Source: Rossellomorea arthrocnemi
GTDB lineage: Bacteria > Bacillota > Bacilli > Bacillales > Bacillaceae_B
Direction: 5' to 3'
Length of the DNA stretch: 64,000 nt
Assembly (NCBI RefSeq): GCF_904424705.1
Contig: NZ_CAJGBF010000011.1
Coordinates: forward strand, 86,266-150,265
Both the position numbers and the translations under genes were made by a program. The notes beneath the pieces were generated by a model. The model saw nothing but the letters and a program-made list of their open reading frames with translations, did not search any database and was not told where the DNA came from. Every line of letters starts with the position of its first letter. Position 1 is the first letter of the stretch. Positions 53,937-62,081 of the stretch are shown here, one piece after another.

Positions 53937-55841
53937 ATGGCATTATTCTACTATAGAAGACTAAAAAAAATATTAATTCTATTATTAGTTATTATTTCTA
54001 TTTATCCACCACTGACTGGACTAGCTCATTCGAGTCTTGAGAGAACTTACCCTGAAGAAGGAGAAAAGCTAAACACTAGTCCAGAAACGATTGAGGTATG
54101 GTTTCAAGACCTAGTCGTCCTGCACTCAGAGTCAATTAAGGTTAAGAGTAATAAGGGAAATTACATTGATATGGGTAAAGCGTATATTGATCCGAACGAT
54201 AAAACTCATATTATAGGTGCTTTACCAGAAGAATTACCTTCAGGTTTATATATTGCTGAGATAAATGTAATTGCATTAGATGGATTTGTAATGAAAGAAA
54301 GAATAACATTTCAAATGACAAATGATGAAGGGATTTTGGGAGAGGACAGACTAAAAGTCTTGAAATATTCCCCAGTAGATGGTGAAATCACCAATCAAAC
54401 AATTAAGCAGATTGATCTTTGGTTCAATAAACCAGCTGAAATTACAGCAATAGGTGTATTTGATGATAAACAGCAATCTATACGTTTAGGTACTCCTGAG
54501 ATCGATCCTATTAATCCTAATCATCTTACTATATCAATTGAGGAAGTTCTTCATTCAGGTACATATCAGGTAACTTGGTATGCAAGACCAATTGATGCTG
54601 ATGTTAGTAAACCCGATATAGTAAACGTATTCTATTTTGCTGTTGATGAGTTCTCTCCAATACAGCAATCACATATAGGAGAGTCAACTAACTCCTTTTC
54701 AATCCAAAACTTTAGTTTAAAACAGGTAGGGTATTGGTTTGTATTCATTGGACTTTCGATATTATTTGGAGGATCTTTCTTTCTTCAGTTTATTGCAAAG
54801 GAGAAAAAGAATGTAAGGTGGAGGAAGATATCTTCTATATTTTTATCGTTTGTAGTAATCGGAGAAGTTATTATTCTTCTGCTTCAAAAAGGAGAATTAC
54901 AAGGTCTTTCAATTGAAGAATTTTTGAAATTGAAATTCACTTTGATTCCATTACTTCAAATTCTGTTTCTTGCACTAGGATACTCAATAAAAAAATATCA
55001 AATTTACTTTTATAGTGTTCCAGTGATACTAATGCCCTTTGTTGCAGGCCATGCGGCTTATCCTCGATATGGCGGACTTGTCACGATGGGAATTAATGCT
55101 CTTCATTTCTTGGGAGCAGCTATTTGGATAGGAGGGCTCTTTGCCTTGATGATCCTGACTAAAAAAGCTGAGATGAAGAACTGGATAGCAGAAGTTATTC
55201 CAAGTTTCTCAAAATGGGCGTTTCTTAGTTTAATCATAATCATCGTGACTGGATTTATCATGACTTTTCAGTACGTACCTTCATTTTCTGCCAGTAGTTT
55301 CATTGAAAGTGAGTGGGGAAAGATTATAATTCTTAAAATAATCGTGACTATGTTAGTTGTGATAATTGGTTTTTTCCAAAGAAGATCTCTGAAAAAGTGG
55401 ATGGAAAGCACTTTACGTCTCATAATGAAACGAGTAAGAGTTGAGCTCATCTATAGTGCAATTATTTTATTGCTTGCATCCTTATTAGTTGTTTCAACCC
55501 CTGGTGCTGCTGAACAAGGAGTCTATCCTCAAACCATTGGGGATGGTGGAGATGAATTGAAGGTCGGTTTTTCACCATTGACACCTGGATTAAACGTTTT
55601 AACAATGGATTTCACTAGTAAGAATGTTAAGGATGTAAAAGTGAACCTGTCCATGCCACCAACGTATAATGTTGAATATAACGCTTTTAAATTAGATGAA
55701 GACACATTTAAAATAACTGGAAACTTGTTGCATGCATCTGGCACCATGAGTATGGAGGTTATAGCTTTCTATCAGGATGGTACTAAAAAAAGGTTCCTGT
55801 ATAAAGTTGTTGTTCCTGGTGAATTAAGATTTAATGAATAA
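53937..55841 (+). CDS. CopC-CopD fusion, copper resistance/uptake membrane protein
   Basis: 634 residues. Signal peptide, then a CopC domain (AHSSLERTYPEEGEKLNTSP, IEVWFQD), a second CopC-like module (YSPVDGEITNQTIKQIDLWF), a CopD-type membrane domain of about eight helices (about 265-515, with HAAYPRYGG and NALHFLGAAIWIGGLFAL) and a C-terminal YtkA-like beta domain (DELKVGFSPLTPG to VVPGELRF). The first His after the signal cleavage (AHSS) fits the Cu(II)-binding N terminus of CopC. ATG 53937 is preferred to an upstream GTG in frame. It ends the res operon before a terminator. Confidence 0.9.
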   Translation: MALFYYRRLKKILILLLVIISIYPPLTGLAHSSLERTYPEEGEKLNTSPETIEVWFQDLVVLHSESIKVKSNKGNYIDMGKAYIDPNDKTHIIGALPEELPSGLYIAEINVIALDGFVMKERITFQMTNDEGILGEDRLKVLKYSPVDGEITNQTIKQIDLWFNKPAEITAIGVFDDKQQSIRLGTPEIDPINPNHLTISIEEVLHSGTYQVTWYARPIDADVSKPDIVNVFYFAVDEFSPIQQSHIGESTNSFSIQNFSLKQVGYWFVFIGLSILFGGSFFLQFIAKEKKNVRWRKISSIFLSFVVIGEVIILLLQKGELQGLSIEEFLKLKFTLIPLLQILFLALGYSIKKYQIYFYSVPVILMPFVAGHAAYPRYGGLVTMGINALHFLGAAIWIGGLFALMILTKKAEMKNWIAEVIPSFSKWAFLSLIIIIVTGFIMTFQYVPSFSASSFIESEWGKIIILKIIVTMLVVIIGFFQRRSLKKWMESTLRLIMKRVRVELIYSAIILLLASLLVVSTPGAAEQGVYPQTIGDGGDELKVGFSPLTPGLNVLTMDFTSKNVKDVKVNLSMPPTYNVEYNAFKLDEDTFKITGNLLHASGTMSMEVIAFYQDGTKKRFLYKVVVPGELRFNE

Positions 55842-55902
55842 ATCTTTGTGAATTGCATCAATAGTTTCCGAATAAATGAACGAAAAAGGTGAAACAAGTA
55901 AA

Positions 55903-55934
55903 CTAAAGGGGAGAACTTTTTTCTCCCCTTTTTA
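55903..55934 (+). terminator. Terminator after copCD
   Basis: 11-bp stem AAAGGGGAGAA / TTCTCCCCTTT with short loop and TTT tail. Confidence 0.85.
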
Positions 55935-56019
55935 CGACTTGAAATTAAAAATTCCAAGTTAAATAGACCTGAGATGGTTAGTTCTTACTTATATTTTCAA
56001 TCAGTATTTCTTCTATATT

Positions 56020-56059
56020 ATCTCCATACTTTCTCCAAACTTTTCATGTACTCTATAAA
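56020..56059 (+). promoter_or_regulatory. Direct-repeat promoter of second lgt
   Basis: ATCTCCA, 4 bases, TTCTCCA, 11 bases, TACTCT (alternative -10 TATAAA at 56054). Same repeat spacing as the other members. Confidence 0.6.
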
Positions 56060-56084
56060 ATAAATAAAACATAGGAGGTACTTG

Positions 56085-56879
56085 ATGGGCACAATTCAAC
56101 CAATTGATCGAATAGCATTCGAAATTGGACCCATAACAGTTTATTGGTATGGCATCATTATCGCTTTTTGAATTGTTCTTGGGCTTTATTTAGCCACAAA
56201 AGAGGCAAAGCGTTCCGGATTCCATAATGATATTATTATAGATTTAATTATGTGGGCTATTCCAATTGCTCTTATTAGTGCAAGGCTATACTATGTCATT
56301 TTTAACTGGGAATACTACTCCAATAATCTAGTTGAAATGATAGCTATCTGGAAAGGAGGTATTGCCATCCATGGAGCGCTTATTGGAGCTACCATTACTG
56401 CCGTTGTATTTGCTAAAAAAAGAGGTGTTTCATTTTGGACGTTAGCTGATATTTTAGCCCCTAGTATTATTTTAGGGCAAGCAATAGGCCGATGGGGAAA
56501 CTTTATGAATCAAGAAGCACATGGCGGGACTGTAACTAAAGGCTTTCTTGAGAACTTACAGTTACCGGATTTGATTATTAATCAAATGTTTATTAACGGA
56601 CAATATTACCATCCTACTTTTTTATACGAATCAATTTGGAATATCGCTGGATTTATCGCTTTAATAATGTTGCGTAGAATAAACCTTCGTCAAGGTGAGT
56701 TGTTTTTAAGCTATATTATCTGGTATTCTATTGGGCGTTTCTTTATTGAAGGGATGCGAACAGATAGTCTGATGTTAACGGAGACATTAAGAATGGCGCA
56801 ATTCATTTCAATTGTGTTAGTTATTTGTAGTTTACTAATCTTAGTTTATCGAAGAAAAACAGTGCAGCATACTCAATAA
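56085..56879 (+). pseudogene. lgt: Second lgt with in-frame TGA at codon 29
   Basis: A 264-residue Lgt frame (MGTIQPIDRIAFEIGPITVY) is cut by TGA at 56169-56171 where Lgt has Gly or similar ([15 protein letters not shown]). The rest is intact: [45 protein letters not shown] lies before the ATG. If the TGA is real, only a start inside the gene (for example 56250) could give a truncated, probably inactive product. The working copy is at 29626. Confidence 0.85.
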
Positions 56880-56900
56880 ATCTTATGAGGGAAAGGTGTA

Positions 56901-56935
56901 TTCTCCATACTTTCTTCAAACTTATTATCTATAAT
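56901..56935 (+). promoter_or_regulatory. Direct-repeat promoter of Met-rich peptide gene
   Basis: TTCTCCA, 4 bases, TTCTTCA, 11 bases, TATAAT. The clearest member: both repeats and a perfect -10. Confidence 0.7.
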
Positions 56936-56967
56936 TGCTTTGAATAAAACAAAAGGAGGTGATCTTG

Positions 56968-57201
56968 ATGAAAAAGAAAATTGCATTTGTTTCATCTTTT
57001 GCATTAGCAACATTGTTTGTCTCTGGCCAATTTACTTATGCAGAAAAACCAGACAGCATGATGAATATGGTGAACGGAAACGGCATGACGAAGATGATGG
57101 AAGCAATGAATTCTCCTGAAGGTAAAAAAATGATGAAAGCTTGTGGAAAATTTATGGAATCTAGTGATGATGATAGTGAACAAAGGGATACTTCTTTGTA
57201 A
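56968..57201 (+). CDS. Secreted Met-rich peptide, putative copper binder
   Basis: 77 residues with a signal peptide (MKKKIAFVSSFALATLFVSG, cleavage after TYA). The mature part is Met-rich (DSMMNMVNGNGMTKMMEAMN, KKMMKACGKFM) with one Cys, and the end is acidic. Met clusters and a Cys suggest Cu(I) binding outside the cell. ATG 56968 follows AAGGAGGTGAT. It has the best copy of the shared promoter. Confidence 0.7.
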   Translation: MKKKIAFVSSFALATLFVSGQFTYAEKPDSMMNMVNGNGMTKMMEAMNSPEGKKMMKACGKFMESSDDDSEQRDTSL

Positions 57202-57205
57202 AGAT

Positions 57206-57235
57206 CAAAGGACCTTCTATTAATGGTCTTTTCGC
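57206..57235 (+). terminator. Possible terminator after Met-rich peptide gene
   Basis: AAAGGACC / GGTCTTT stem with 10-base loop and short T-run. Confidence 0.5.
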
Positions 57236-57259
57236 TAATCAGTAAATGGGGCTAAAATT

Positions 57260-57499
57260 ATGGAATGGTTATTATTCTTGCTTTGTCCCTTAATGATGTT
57301 ATTTTGCATGAAAGGGATGTTTACAGGCAGGAAGAAAGGTTGTCATTATATACAGTCCAAAGATTCACCTGAAGAACTCAAATCTTTTCAAGAACAGATG
57401 CAGAGACTCCAGGAGCAAAACATAAAGTTAATGGAAGAGATAAATTCTATTAAGCAAACGGATGAACCAAAGTTCATTTCGAAGTCTACTAGAAAATAA
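57260..57499 (+). CDS. DUF2933-like small membrane protein with coiled coil
   Basis: 79 residues: N-terminal helix (WLLFLLCPLMMLFCMKGMF) with Cys and Met residues, then a Gln/Glu-rich coiled coil (SFQEQMQRLQEQNIKLMEEI). Small proteins of this layout accompany copper genes in bacilli; function unknown. GGGGC before the start is a weak ribosome site. Confidence 0.6.
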   Translation: MEWLLFLLCPLMMLFCMKGMFTGRKKGCHYIQSKDSPEELKSFQEQMQRLQEQNIKLMEEINSIKQTDEPKFISKSTRK

Positions 57500-57829
57500 A
57501 TTAAAAATTAGGCAACCAAAGAAACTTTAACAGCATTAGGTGATTATCATTACGTGAATAAAATTCAAACAGTTGGCGGTCTGGATTCAGTTAGTAATTC
57601 TCAACTGTCAGGTCATTTAAGTAGGATATGGGCGAAATTCCTAAAACCAAGACGAATGTGAAACTTCATCTGCCCCTCGTGTCTATAAAAAAAGAGGATT
57701 CCTATCCGGATAAACCGTAATGGCAACTGCCAAAGAAAATGATCATGGTCAGCTTGAAATCATGGTGGATTACACTAAATGAATGCATGTGTTTAACCGT
57801 TGATATCTAGACTAATCGCTTCGACCATA
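57500..57829 (+). other. Worn coding sequence of unknown origin
   Basis: Stop-interrupted fragments such as KATKETLTALGDYHYVNKIQ and MGEIPKTKTNVKLHLPLVSI were seen. None could be assigned to a family. Confidence 0.35.
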
Positions 57830-58031
57830 TGTGGCAATGTCTCAGAATGATAATAGTTTGAAAAAATCAGACTTTCTACGTCTATCATCGGAGGGGCCAT
57901 CTCCATACATCATCACTGGTAACAAAAAGTTGAAAGGTTCTGCAGAATAGAGCCTTGTGCGAGTGGTGTTCCTTGTCATGCCGGATACCTCAACTGGCTT
58001 GTTTTAATCGCGATTCCACTAACGCCACTTT
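57830..58031 (+). pseudogene. bdbC remnant, second copy
   Basis: Nucleotide and frame pieces match bdbC at 2095-2310: GTGGCAATGTCTCAGAATGA corresponds to GTGGCGACGTTTCAAAATGA, and a later frame reads PCASGVPCHAGYLNWLVLIA against PCASGVPCNAEYINWLGFIT. Several frameshifts; the N-terminal half is absent. Confidence 0.75.
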
Positions 58032-58051
58032 AAAAAAATAAAAATTGTAGT

Positions 58052-58095
58052 CAGTAGCCAACTTCCTTATTGCAAAAGGAATGTTGGCTTTTAGA
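58052..58095 (+). terminator. Hairpin after bdbC remnant
   Basis: AGCCAAC / GTTGGCT stem with inner TTCCTT/AAGGAA pairing and TTTT tail; equivalent in position to the convergent terminator at 2393-2420 but different in sequence. Confidence 0.6.
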
Positions 58096-58146
58096 TTCCT
58101 ATGACAAGGTAATCACCGTTCGCTACCTGTACGACATGAGCTTATT
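58096..58146 (-). pseudogene. 3' end of YIEGIA-partner gene, second copy
   Basis: ATTCCTATGACAAGGTAATC and the following ACCGTTCGCTACCTGTACGA match the start of the minus-strand gene region at 2426-2464 (ATTCTGATAACCAGGTAATC, ACCGTTCGTCATCTGCACAA). Only the last codons remain. Confidence 0.65.
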
Positions 58147-58194
58147 AGAGGGCAATAACCAGAGATCAGTTACCTGATCTCTGGCTATTGCCTC
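58147..58194. repeat. Strong long hairpin
   Basis: GAGGGCAATAACCAGAGATC pairs with GATCTCTGGCTATTGCCTC almost without mismatch around CAGTTACCT. It is followed by CTTTAT, so it could be a terminator, or mark the boundary between the decayed duplicate and the next module. Confidence 0.6.
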
Positions 58195-58437
58195 CTTTAT
58201 TTATTGGGGAGGGTTAGACAATAAAAAATATCTATTCCGCTTAATTATGGAAATTGTTAAATTTTCTTCCGGTTATTTATGAAAAATTAACATTTCAATC
58301 ATTCATAGTTTTTAACTATTCCTGAGAATTAGGAAAACTGAAAAAGTTGAATTCTTTTTACATTAATACCGCTTTCCGCGATATGATGAAAAATTACAAA
58401 TGTACAACTATCGCTTTTTAATGAAAATGAAATACCT

Positions 58438-58875
58438 ATGATTTCAAGAGAGGAGTATGCAGCATTTATAAATAAGTACAAATCACATAATCGGATATTA
58501 GGTTTCTTTAATCTAGATATCATTGAAGATGGGAAAGAGTCTATGCAAAACTTCGAGTATCTATATAATACTTGTCCAGGAGCTAAAATTTATCCGGTAT
58601 GGCAATTTTCAAGCAGTATAGATTCACTAGAGGATCTTGTGAACGACAGGAGAAATTTCGAGGTTATTGGCATCGGAGGCCTTGTGCCTTACCTATCTAA
58701 CCGACAGCAGCTGGTCAGAAAAAAATGGACTGAAGTTTTTAGACTATATCCTCAAGCCAACTTCCATTTCCTTGGTGGAGCGAATCGAATGCTAAGAGAA
58801 TTCCCCTTCTTTTCAAGTGATTCAAGTGCTTATTTAAATTCAAGAAAATCTGCAAACCAGCGAATAAGCGAATAG
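58438..58875 (+). CDS. tRNA-guanine-transglycosylase-like (DpdA-like?) fragment
   Basis: 145 residues, RILGFFNLDIIEDGKESMQN, YPVWQFSSSIDSLEDLV, EVIGIGGLVPYLSNRQQLVR, YPQANFHFLGGANRMLREFP and FFSSDSSAYLNS. The GIGGLVP and HFLGG..SxDSS..L order resembles the second half of TGT-fold enzymes such as DpdA, which insert 7-deazaguanines in DNA. The frame is open upstream of the ATG to 58390 (KITNVQLSLFNENEIP), so the 5' end is probably truncated. The assignment is tentative; no partner modification genes are in view. Confidence 0.4.
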   Translation: MISREEYAAFINKYKSHNRILGFFNLDIIEDGKESMQNFEYLYNTCPGAKIYPVWQFSSSIDSLEDLVNDRRNFEVIGIGGLVPYLSNRQQLVRKKWTEVFRLYPQANFHFLGGANRMLREFPFFSSDSSAYLNSRKSANQRISE

Positions 58876-59106
58876 TTTATCTGGGGAACGGACATAGAGT
58901 AAAAGCACATGAGTACTAATAAAATAATATTTCAGAACTTAAAATACCTATTTAATTTAGAGAACAGAGAAACATTTAAACAGTTGACCTTAACTGAATT
59001 AGATTGCAATTGAGTCCAGTTTAATTAACTGTAAATTAATCCCAAAAATTGTTGTGTTTTATACAATATTCTGTATATAATATTACAAACACCAATATCC
59101 TTTTTT
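58876..59106. other. Gap without gene
   Basis: AT-rich, stop-dense sequence; nothing recognised. Confidence 0.35.
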
Positions 59107-59138
59107 GGCAGCCGTTTTTAAAATGGCTGTTTTTTTAT
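59107..59138 (+). terminator. Terminator-like hairpin
   Basis: AGCCG(T)TTTTAAAA(T)GGCT stem with TTTTTTT on the right. Confidence 0.6.
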
Positions 59139-59177
59139 TCCAAAAAAGATAAACCATTAGTAAGCGGATCGTATCCG

Positions 59178-59528
59178 CTATAATTTGTCTGTTAATATCT
59201 CTTGGAGTCTCTTTCTAATAGCTGCGGTCCATATCCGCTGTACTGCCTCATATCCTCTCACAACACACTCCCATTCAATGAACTCCTCATCAATAACTTT
59301 GCGCTCAAATATCTTTATTCCTTGTTTTCTCATAACTTGACGCTTTTCTTTTCGCTTATGCAAAGCCTCTTTAATCAGACTCTCAATCTTTTTCTTATAT
59401 GGAGATTTAAACTTAATAGATGAAAGATCGATCGCTTTTAAATCTCGTTCTAATACCTCTATCAGAAGGTCTAAGTAGATTAAATCATATACCAATTTTT
59501 TATCTTCTTCCTGAATCATATTTATCAC
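59178..59528 (-). CDS. Hypothetical helical, Lys-rich protein
   Basis: 116 residues, largely helical and basic (YKKKIESLIKEALHKRKEKR, ERKVIDEEFIEWECVVRGYE). No membrane segment. The ATG at 59528 follows GAAAGGTGA on the minus strand. Similar small helical proteins are common in mobile elements of bacilli, but no family could be named. Confidence 0.55.
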   Translation of the reverse strand: MINMIQEEDKKLVYDLIYLDLLIEVLERDLKAIDLSSIKFKSPYKKKIESLIKEALHKRKEKRQVMRKQGIKIFERKVIDEEFIEWECVVRGYEAVQRIWTAAIRKRLQEILTDKL

Positions 59529-59676
59529 CTTTCACTCAACCCCTCAACAATATTATAATCATTTTCAGTTGGTTCATCACTTAACTTGGAATTGAAATGG
59601 AAATTCCTTGATAAGAAATGGTACGATAGGTATAATAAAATTAATAATCATTTAAAAATAACGTTGAAATGGGACG

Positions 59677-59721
59677 CACCCAAAGCATGGTAGGCAACTA
59701 TCATCCTTTTTGTGCGTCCTT
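59677..59721 (+). terminator. Long hairpin before YkvS-like gene
   Basis: GGACGCAC / GTGCGTCC stem with a 28-base loop, then TTTTCG. It could end transcription from the left or lie in the leader of the YkvS-like gene. Confidence 0.55.
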
Positions 59722-59745
59722 TTCGTATTCAAGGAGGATATAACT

Positions 59746-60021
59746 ATGAAAAGCAAAAAGAAGCAACCATTTACAAGGGTTAAAGCAAACATTGATGACA
59801 TTATAGAGTTTGAGAGGCATGGATTAATAATTAGAGGACGCGTCGTTGTCCTTCGTCCTGAGACCGTAATAATTGAATTCCTTGATCAAGCTCTTGCCGT
59901 TGAACTTGAGTATGATAATAACAGGACAGTTGTAAGAGATGAAAATTATGTAATTATTGAAAAAAGCGATTTGCCTCCACAGCCTATTTTTCAATTTAAT
60001 GGATGGAGACCAGCAAATTAA
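59746..60021 (+). CDS. YkvS-family (DUF2187) protein
   Basis: 91 residues, beta-rich (TRVKANIDDIIEFERHGLII, RGRVVVLRPETVIIEFLD). This is the YkvS/DUF2187 fold, a small soluble protein of unknown function found in bacilli. ATG 59746 follows AAGGAGG; the upstream frame is open but has no ribosome site. Its stop overlaps the next start by one base (TAATG). Confidence 0.75.
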   Translation: MKSKKKQPFTRVKANIDDIIEFERHGLIIRGRVVVLRPETVIIEFLDQALAVELEYDNNRTVVRDENYVIIEKSDLPPQPIFQFNGWRPAN

Positions 60022-60197
60022 TGAATAGACTATACCATTTAAATTCAATTATTGAAGCGAAAAGAAGACGTATGAGCGATATTGTGAACAAAGAAGGTCT
60101 TACTTCAATAAAAGCCATTCAGTGTAGCCAAGAACTAGACGAACTCATAATAGTAGCTCAAAAACAAACTGATGTCTCAGGGACTAATAAAGTTTGA
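60021..60197 (+). CDS. Spo0E-like sporulation regulatory protein
   Basis: 58 residues in a helical hairpin with the signature SQELDELI (Spo0E family SQELDxLI). Spo0E-type proteins dephosphorylate Spo0A~P and delay sporulation. Translation is coupled to the YkvS-like gene. An accessory copy on mobile DNA could favour element maintenance by altering the sporulation decision; that is inference. Confidence 0.85.
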   Translation: MNRLYHLNSIIEAKRRRMSDIVNKEGLTSIKAIQCSQELDELIIVAQKQTDVSGTNKV

Positions 60198-60221
60198 AAT
60201 AAAAGGATGGAATAGAGAACA

Positions 60222-60497
60222 ATGATTAAGATCACATCTTTAGATACCTACCAGGACTTAAAAAAAGCCGGGGAGGGATTTATATGTATAAAAGATAATA
60301 CAAGGATAAATAAAGTTCATTCTGTATCATGTAGATGGATAAATATTAGGAATTTAAAAAAGAAAATTATTGAAAACAGTTGCAAACAGGGGGAGTATTT
60401 CTATAGTTTGGATTATCAAAAATTACACTTAACCTTCAATGCAATTGCATGTAGAAATTGTAGCAAAGTGAAAGAGATAAAAGAGTGGTGCACTTAA
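60222..60497 (+). CDS. Hypothetical protein with possible zinc site
   Basis: 91 residues, MIKITSLDTYQDLKKAGEGF then CRWINIRNLKKKIIENSCKQ and CRNCSKVKEIKEWCT. Five cysteines, three in the C-terminal 17 residues (CRNC and the final CT), could make a zinc site. No family recognised. The stop overlaps the following start by one base, coupling it to the repeat protein. Confidence 0.55.
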   Translation: MIKITSLDTYQDLKKAGEGFICIKDNTRINKVHSVSCRWINIRNLKKKIIENSCKQGEYFYSLDYQKLHLTFNAIACRNCSKVKEIKEWCT

Positions 60498-61306
60498 TGA
60501 AAAATGGAAAAAAGCCTAAATTAAAGAAAAATCAAAAATATTCAAAAGATATTCTTATAGAAATAGCACTAAAAAACAAAGAACATTTCACTACGACTCT
60601 AGAATGGAATAAGTTTGCTAAAGAAAATAATTTACCACAAGCAACTACATACTATACCTATTTTGGTCCCTGGAGCGAATGTTTCTATGAAATATTCGGC
60701 ATAAAAAAACCTAAAAGAAAAAAATATACAAAAGCAGTACTTTCTAAAATAGCTCTCGCCCACAAGAAACATTTTACAACGACAACAGCATGGAATAAAC
60801 ACGCTAAAGAAAATAGGCTCCCCCAATCGACTACATTCTCATTAAAATATGGTTCTTGGGGGGAGAGTCTAAATGAAATTTTTGGGGTGAATAATTCTGA
60901 TCGTAAAAAGTCTTATCCAAAAGAAGAGCTTAAATTAATAGCCCTTACTAATAAAGAGTTCTTTACTACCAGTTCTACTTGGAACAGATTCGCTAAAGAT
61001 AATGACTTACCCCGCGCTAGTACATTCTGTAGAGCATTTGGATCTTGGACAAATTTAGTTGAAGAATTAACAGACAATTATAGTAATGCCAAGAATGGAG
61101 CTTCGAGAGATAAACTAAGAAAAATCGCTTTAAAATATCAAAACTATTTTTCAACCGCAAATGAATGGGATGCCTTTGCAATAGAAAACAATCTTCCTTC
61201 AGCAAGCTCCTACATTTCTGCTTTTGGGTCTTGGAAAGAAAGTTTAAGGGCCATAATGGGGAAATATGAAGATCCCAAAGTTAGATGTTTAGAAGATGAT
61301 GAATAA
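60497..61306 (+). CDS. Four-repeat homing-endonuclease-associated (HNH_repeat) protein
   Basis: 269 residues made almost only of four copies of a ~55-residue module at about 15-69, 77-130, 140-193 and 203-256. Each has FTT...WN+FAK-N-LP-ATT+ then FGSW(x)6E(x)3. This matches the homing endonuclease associated repeat (PF18780), a DNA-binding unit usually beside an HNH or LAGLIDADG nuclease. No nuclease motif is present here. ATG 60497 overlaps the upstream stop. A sequence-specific DNA-binding role, not cleavage, is likely. Confidence 0.75.
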   Translation: MKNGKKPKLKKNQKYSKDILIEIALKNKEHFTTTLEWNKFAKENNLPQATTYYTYFGPWSECFYEIFGIKKPKRKKYTKAVLSKIALAHKKHFTTTTAWNKHAKENRLPQSTTFSLKYGSWGESLNEIFGVNNSDRKKSYPKEELKLIALTNKEFFTTSSTWNRFAKDNDLPRASTFCRAFGSWTNLVEELTDNYSNAKNGASRDKLRKIALKYQNYFSTANEWDAFAIENNLPSASSYISAFGSWKESLRAIMGKYEDPKVRCLEDDE

Positions 61307-61426
61307 ATCTCATACACTTAAATCAGTTCCATATTCTCCAGGTGATGCTTCAGAATATTGTTTTAGATTATAAAACAATTTTGAATCGAAGATTTACACT
61401 TTTTTGTAAAGAGGAGGTGTGATATT

Positions 61427-61946
61427 TTGTACCTACCAGAAAAAAGTAATGAATCTATTAGCAGAAAATTATTATTATTTTCTTCATACGCTTCCATACG
61501 ATAATAAGCTTTATATGGAGGGAATGAGAGAGGCCAGAGGGAAATTTTTAGCGAATTTACATATTAGTTTGTAAAAAAATCACCTGCCCTATAAGCACAA
61601 GGAACGATTTTATTCCACAGATTATGTAAGTCTAAAAGCCCTGGAACTATTGCATAACAAGAACTGGAATATCAATGAATTGAGATATGAACATATGATA
61701 CCTAAAAAAAGATATATTCAAGATCAATGCGAAGAGTGGGTCAGAGGTGGACTACTATCTAAAGATAAAATTTATAATTTATTCATTAAATACTTTTGAA
61801 CTGCTGCAATTCACAAGGATGAAGATGCTCTTCTAAGTAGAACAAAGATGCAGGACTGGGATAAATCCAATATTTTCTCGAGATATGAGGATGTGGGCAT
61901 TGAACTATTACCCCATAATAAGAAATATTTCCTTAATAAAAACTGA
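61427..61946 (+). pseudogene. Unknown protein, one frameshift and two stops
   Basis: Good ribosome site GAGGAGG before TTG 61427 (LYLPEKSNES); the frame shifts at the A-run near 61440 to MNLLAENYYYFLHTLPYDNK and then has TAA at about 61574 and TGA at about 61797 in an otherwise long frame (HLPYKHKERFYSTDYVSLKA; IHKDEDALLSRTKMQDWDKS) ending at 61946. Family not recognised. Confidence 0.55.
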
Positions 61947-61998
61947 ACAAAAAACTGGAACGTCAGTTCTTTACTACCGAGTTTTTTTACAGAAAATA

Positions 61999-62007
61999 TG
62001 CTATAAT
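61999..62007 (+). promoter_or_regulatory. Extended -10 promoter of toxin mRNA
   Basis: TGCTATAAT, an extended -10 box, 75 bp before the toxin start. No -35 is obvious. Confidence 0.6.
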
Positions 62008-62049
62008 TTTAAGATACAATAGCATAATGCAGGGTGGGCAGCAGCTGAC

Positions 62050-62072
62050 ACTCTCCTAGAAAGAAGGGGGGT
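62050..62072 (+). promoter_or_regulatory. Ribosome-site-sequestering hairpin in toxin leader
   Basis: ACTCTCCT pairs with AGGGGGGT (8 bp with G-U pairs) around loop AGAAAGA. The right arm is the Shine-Dalgarno sequence, so toxin translation would be held down, as in several type I toxin mRNAs. Confidence 0.55.
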
Positions 62073-62081
62073 GTTGCTGAA

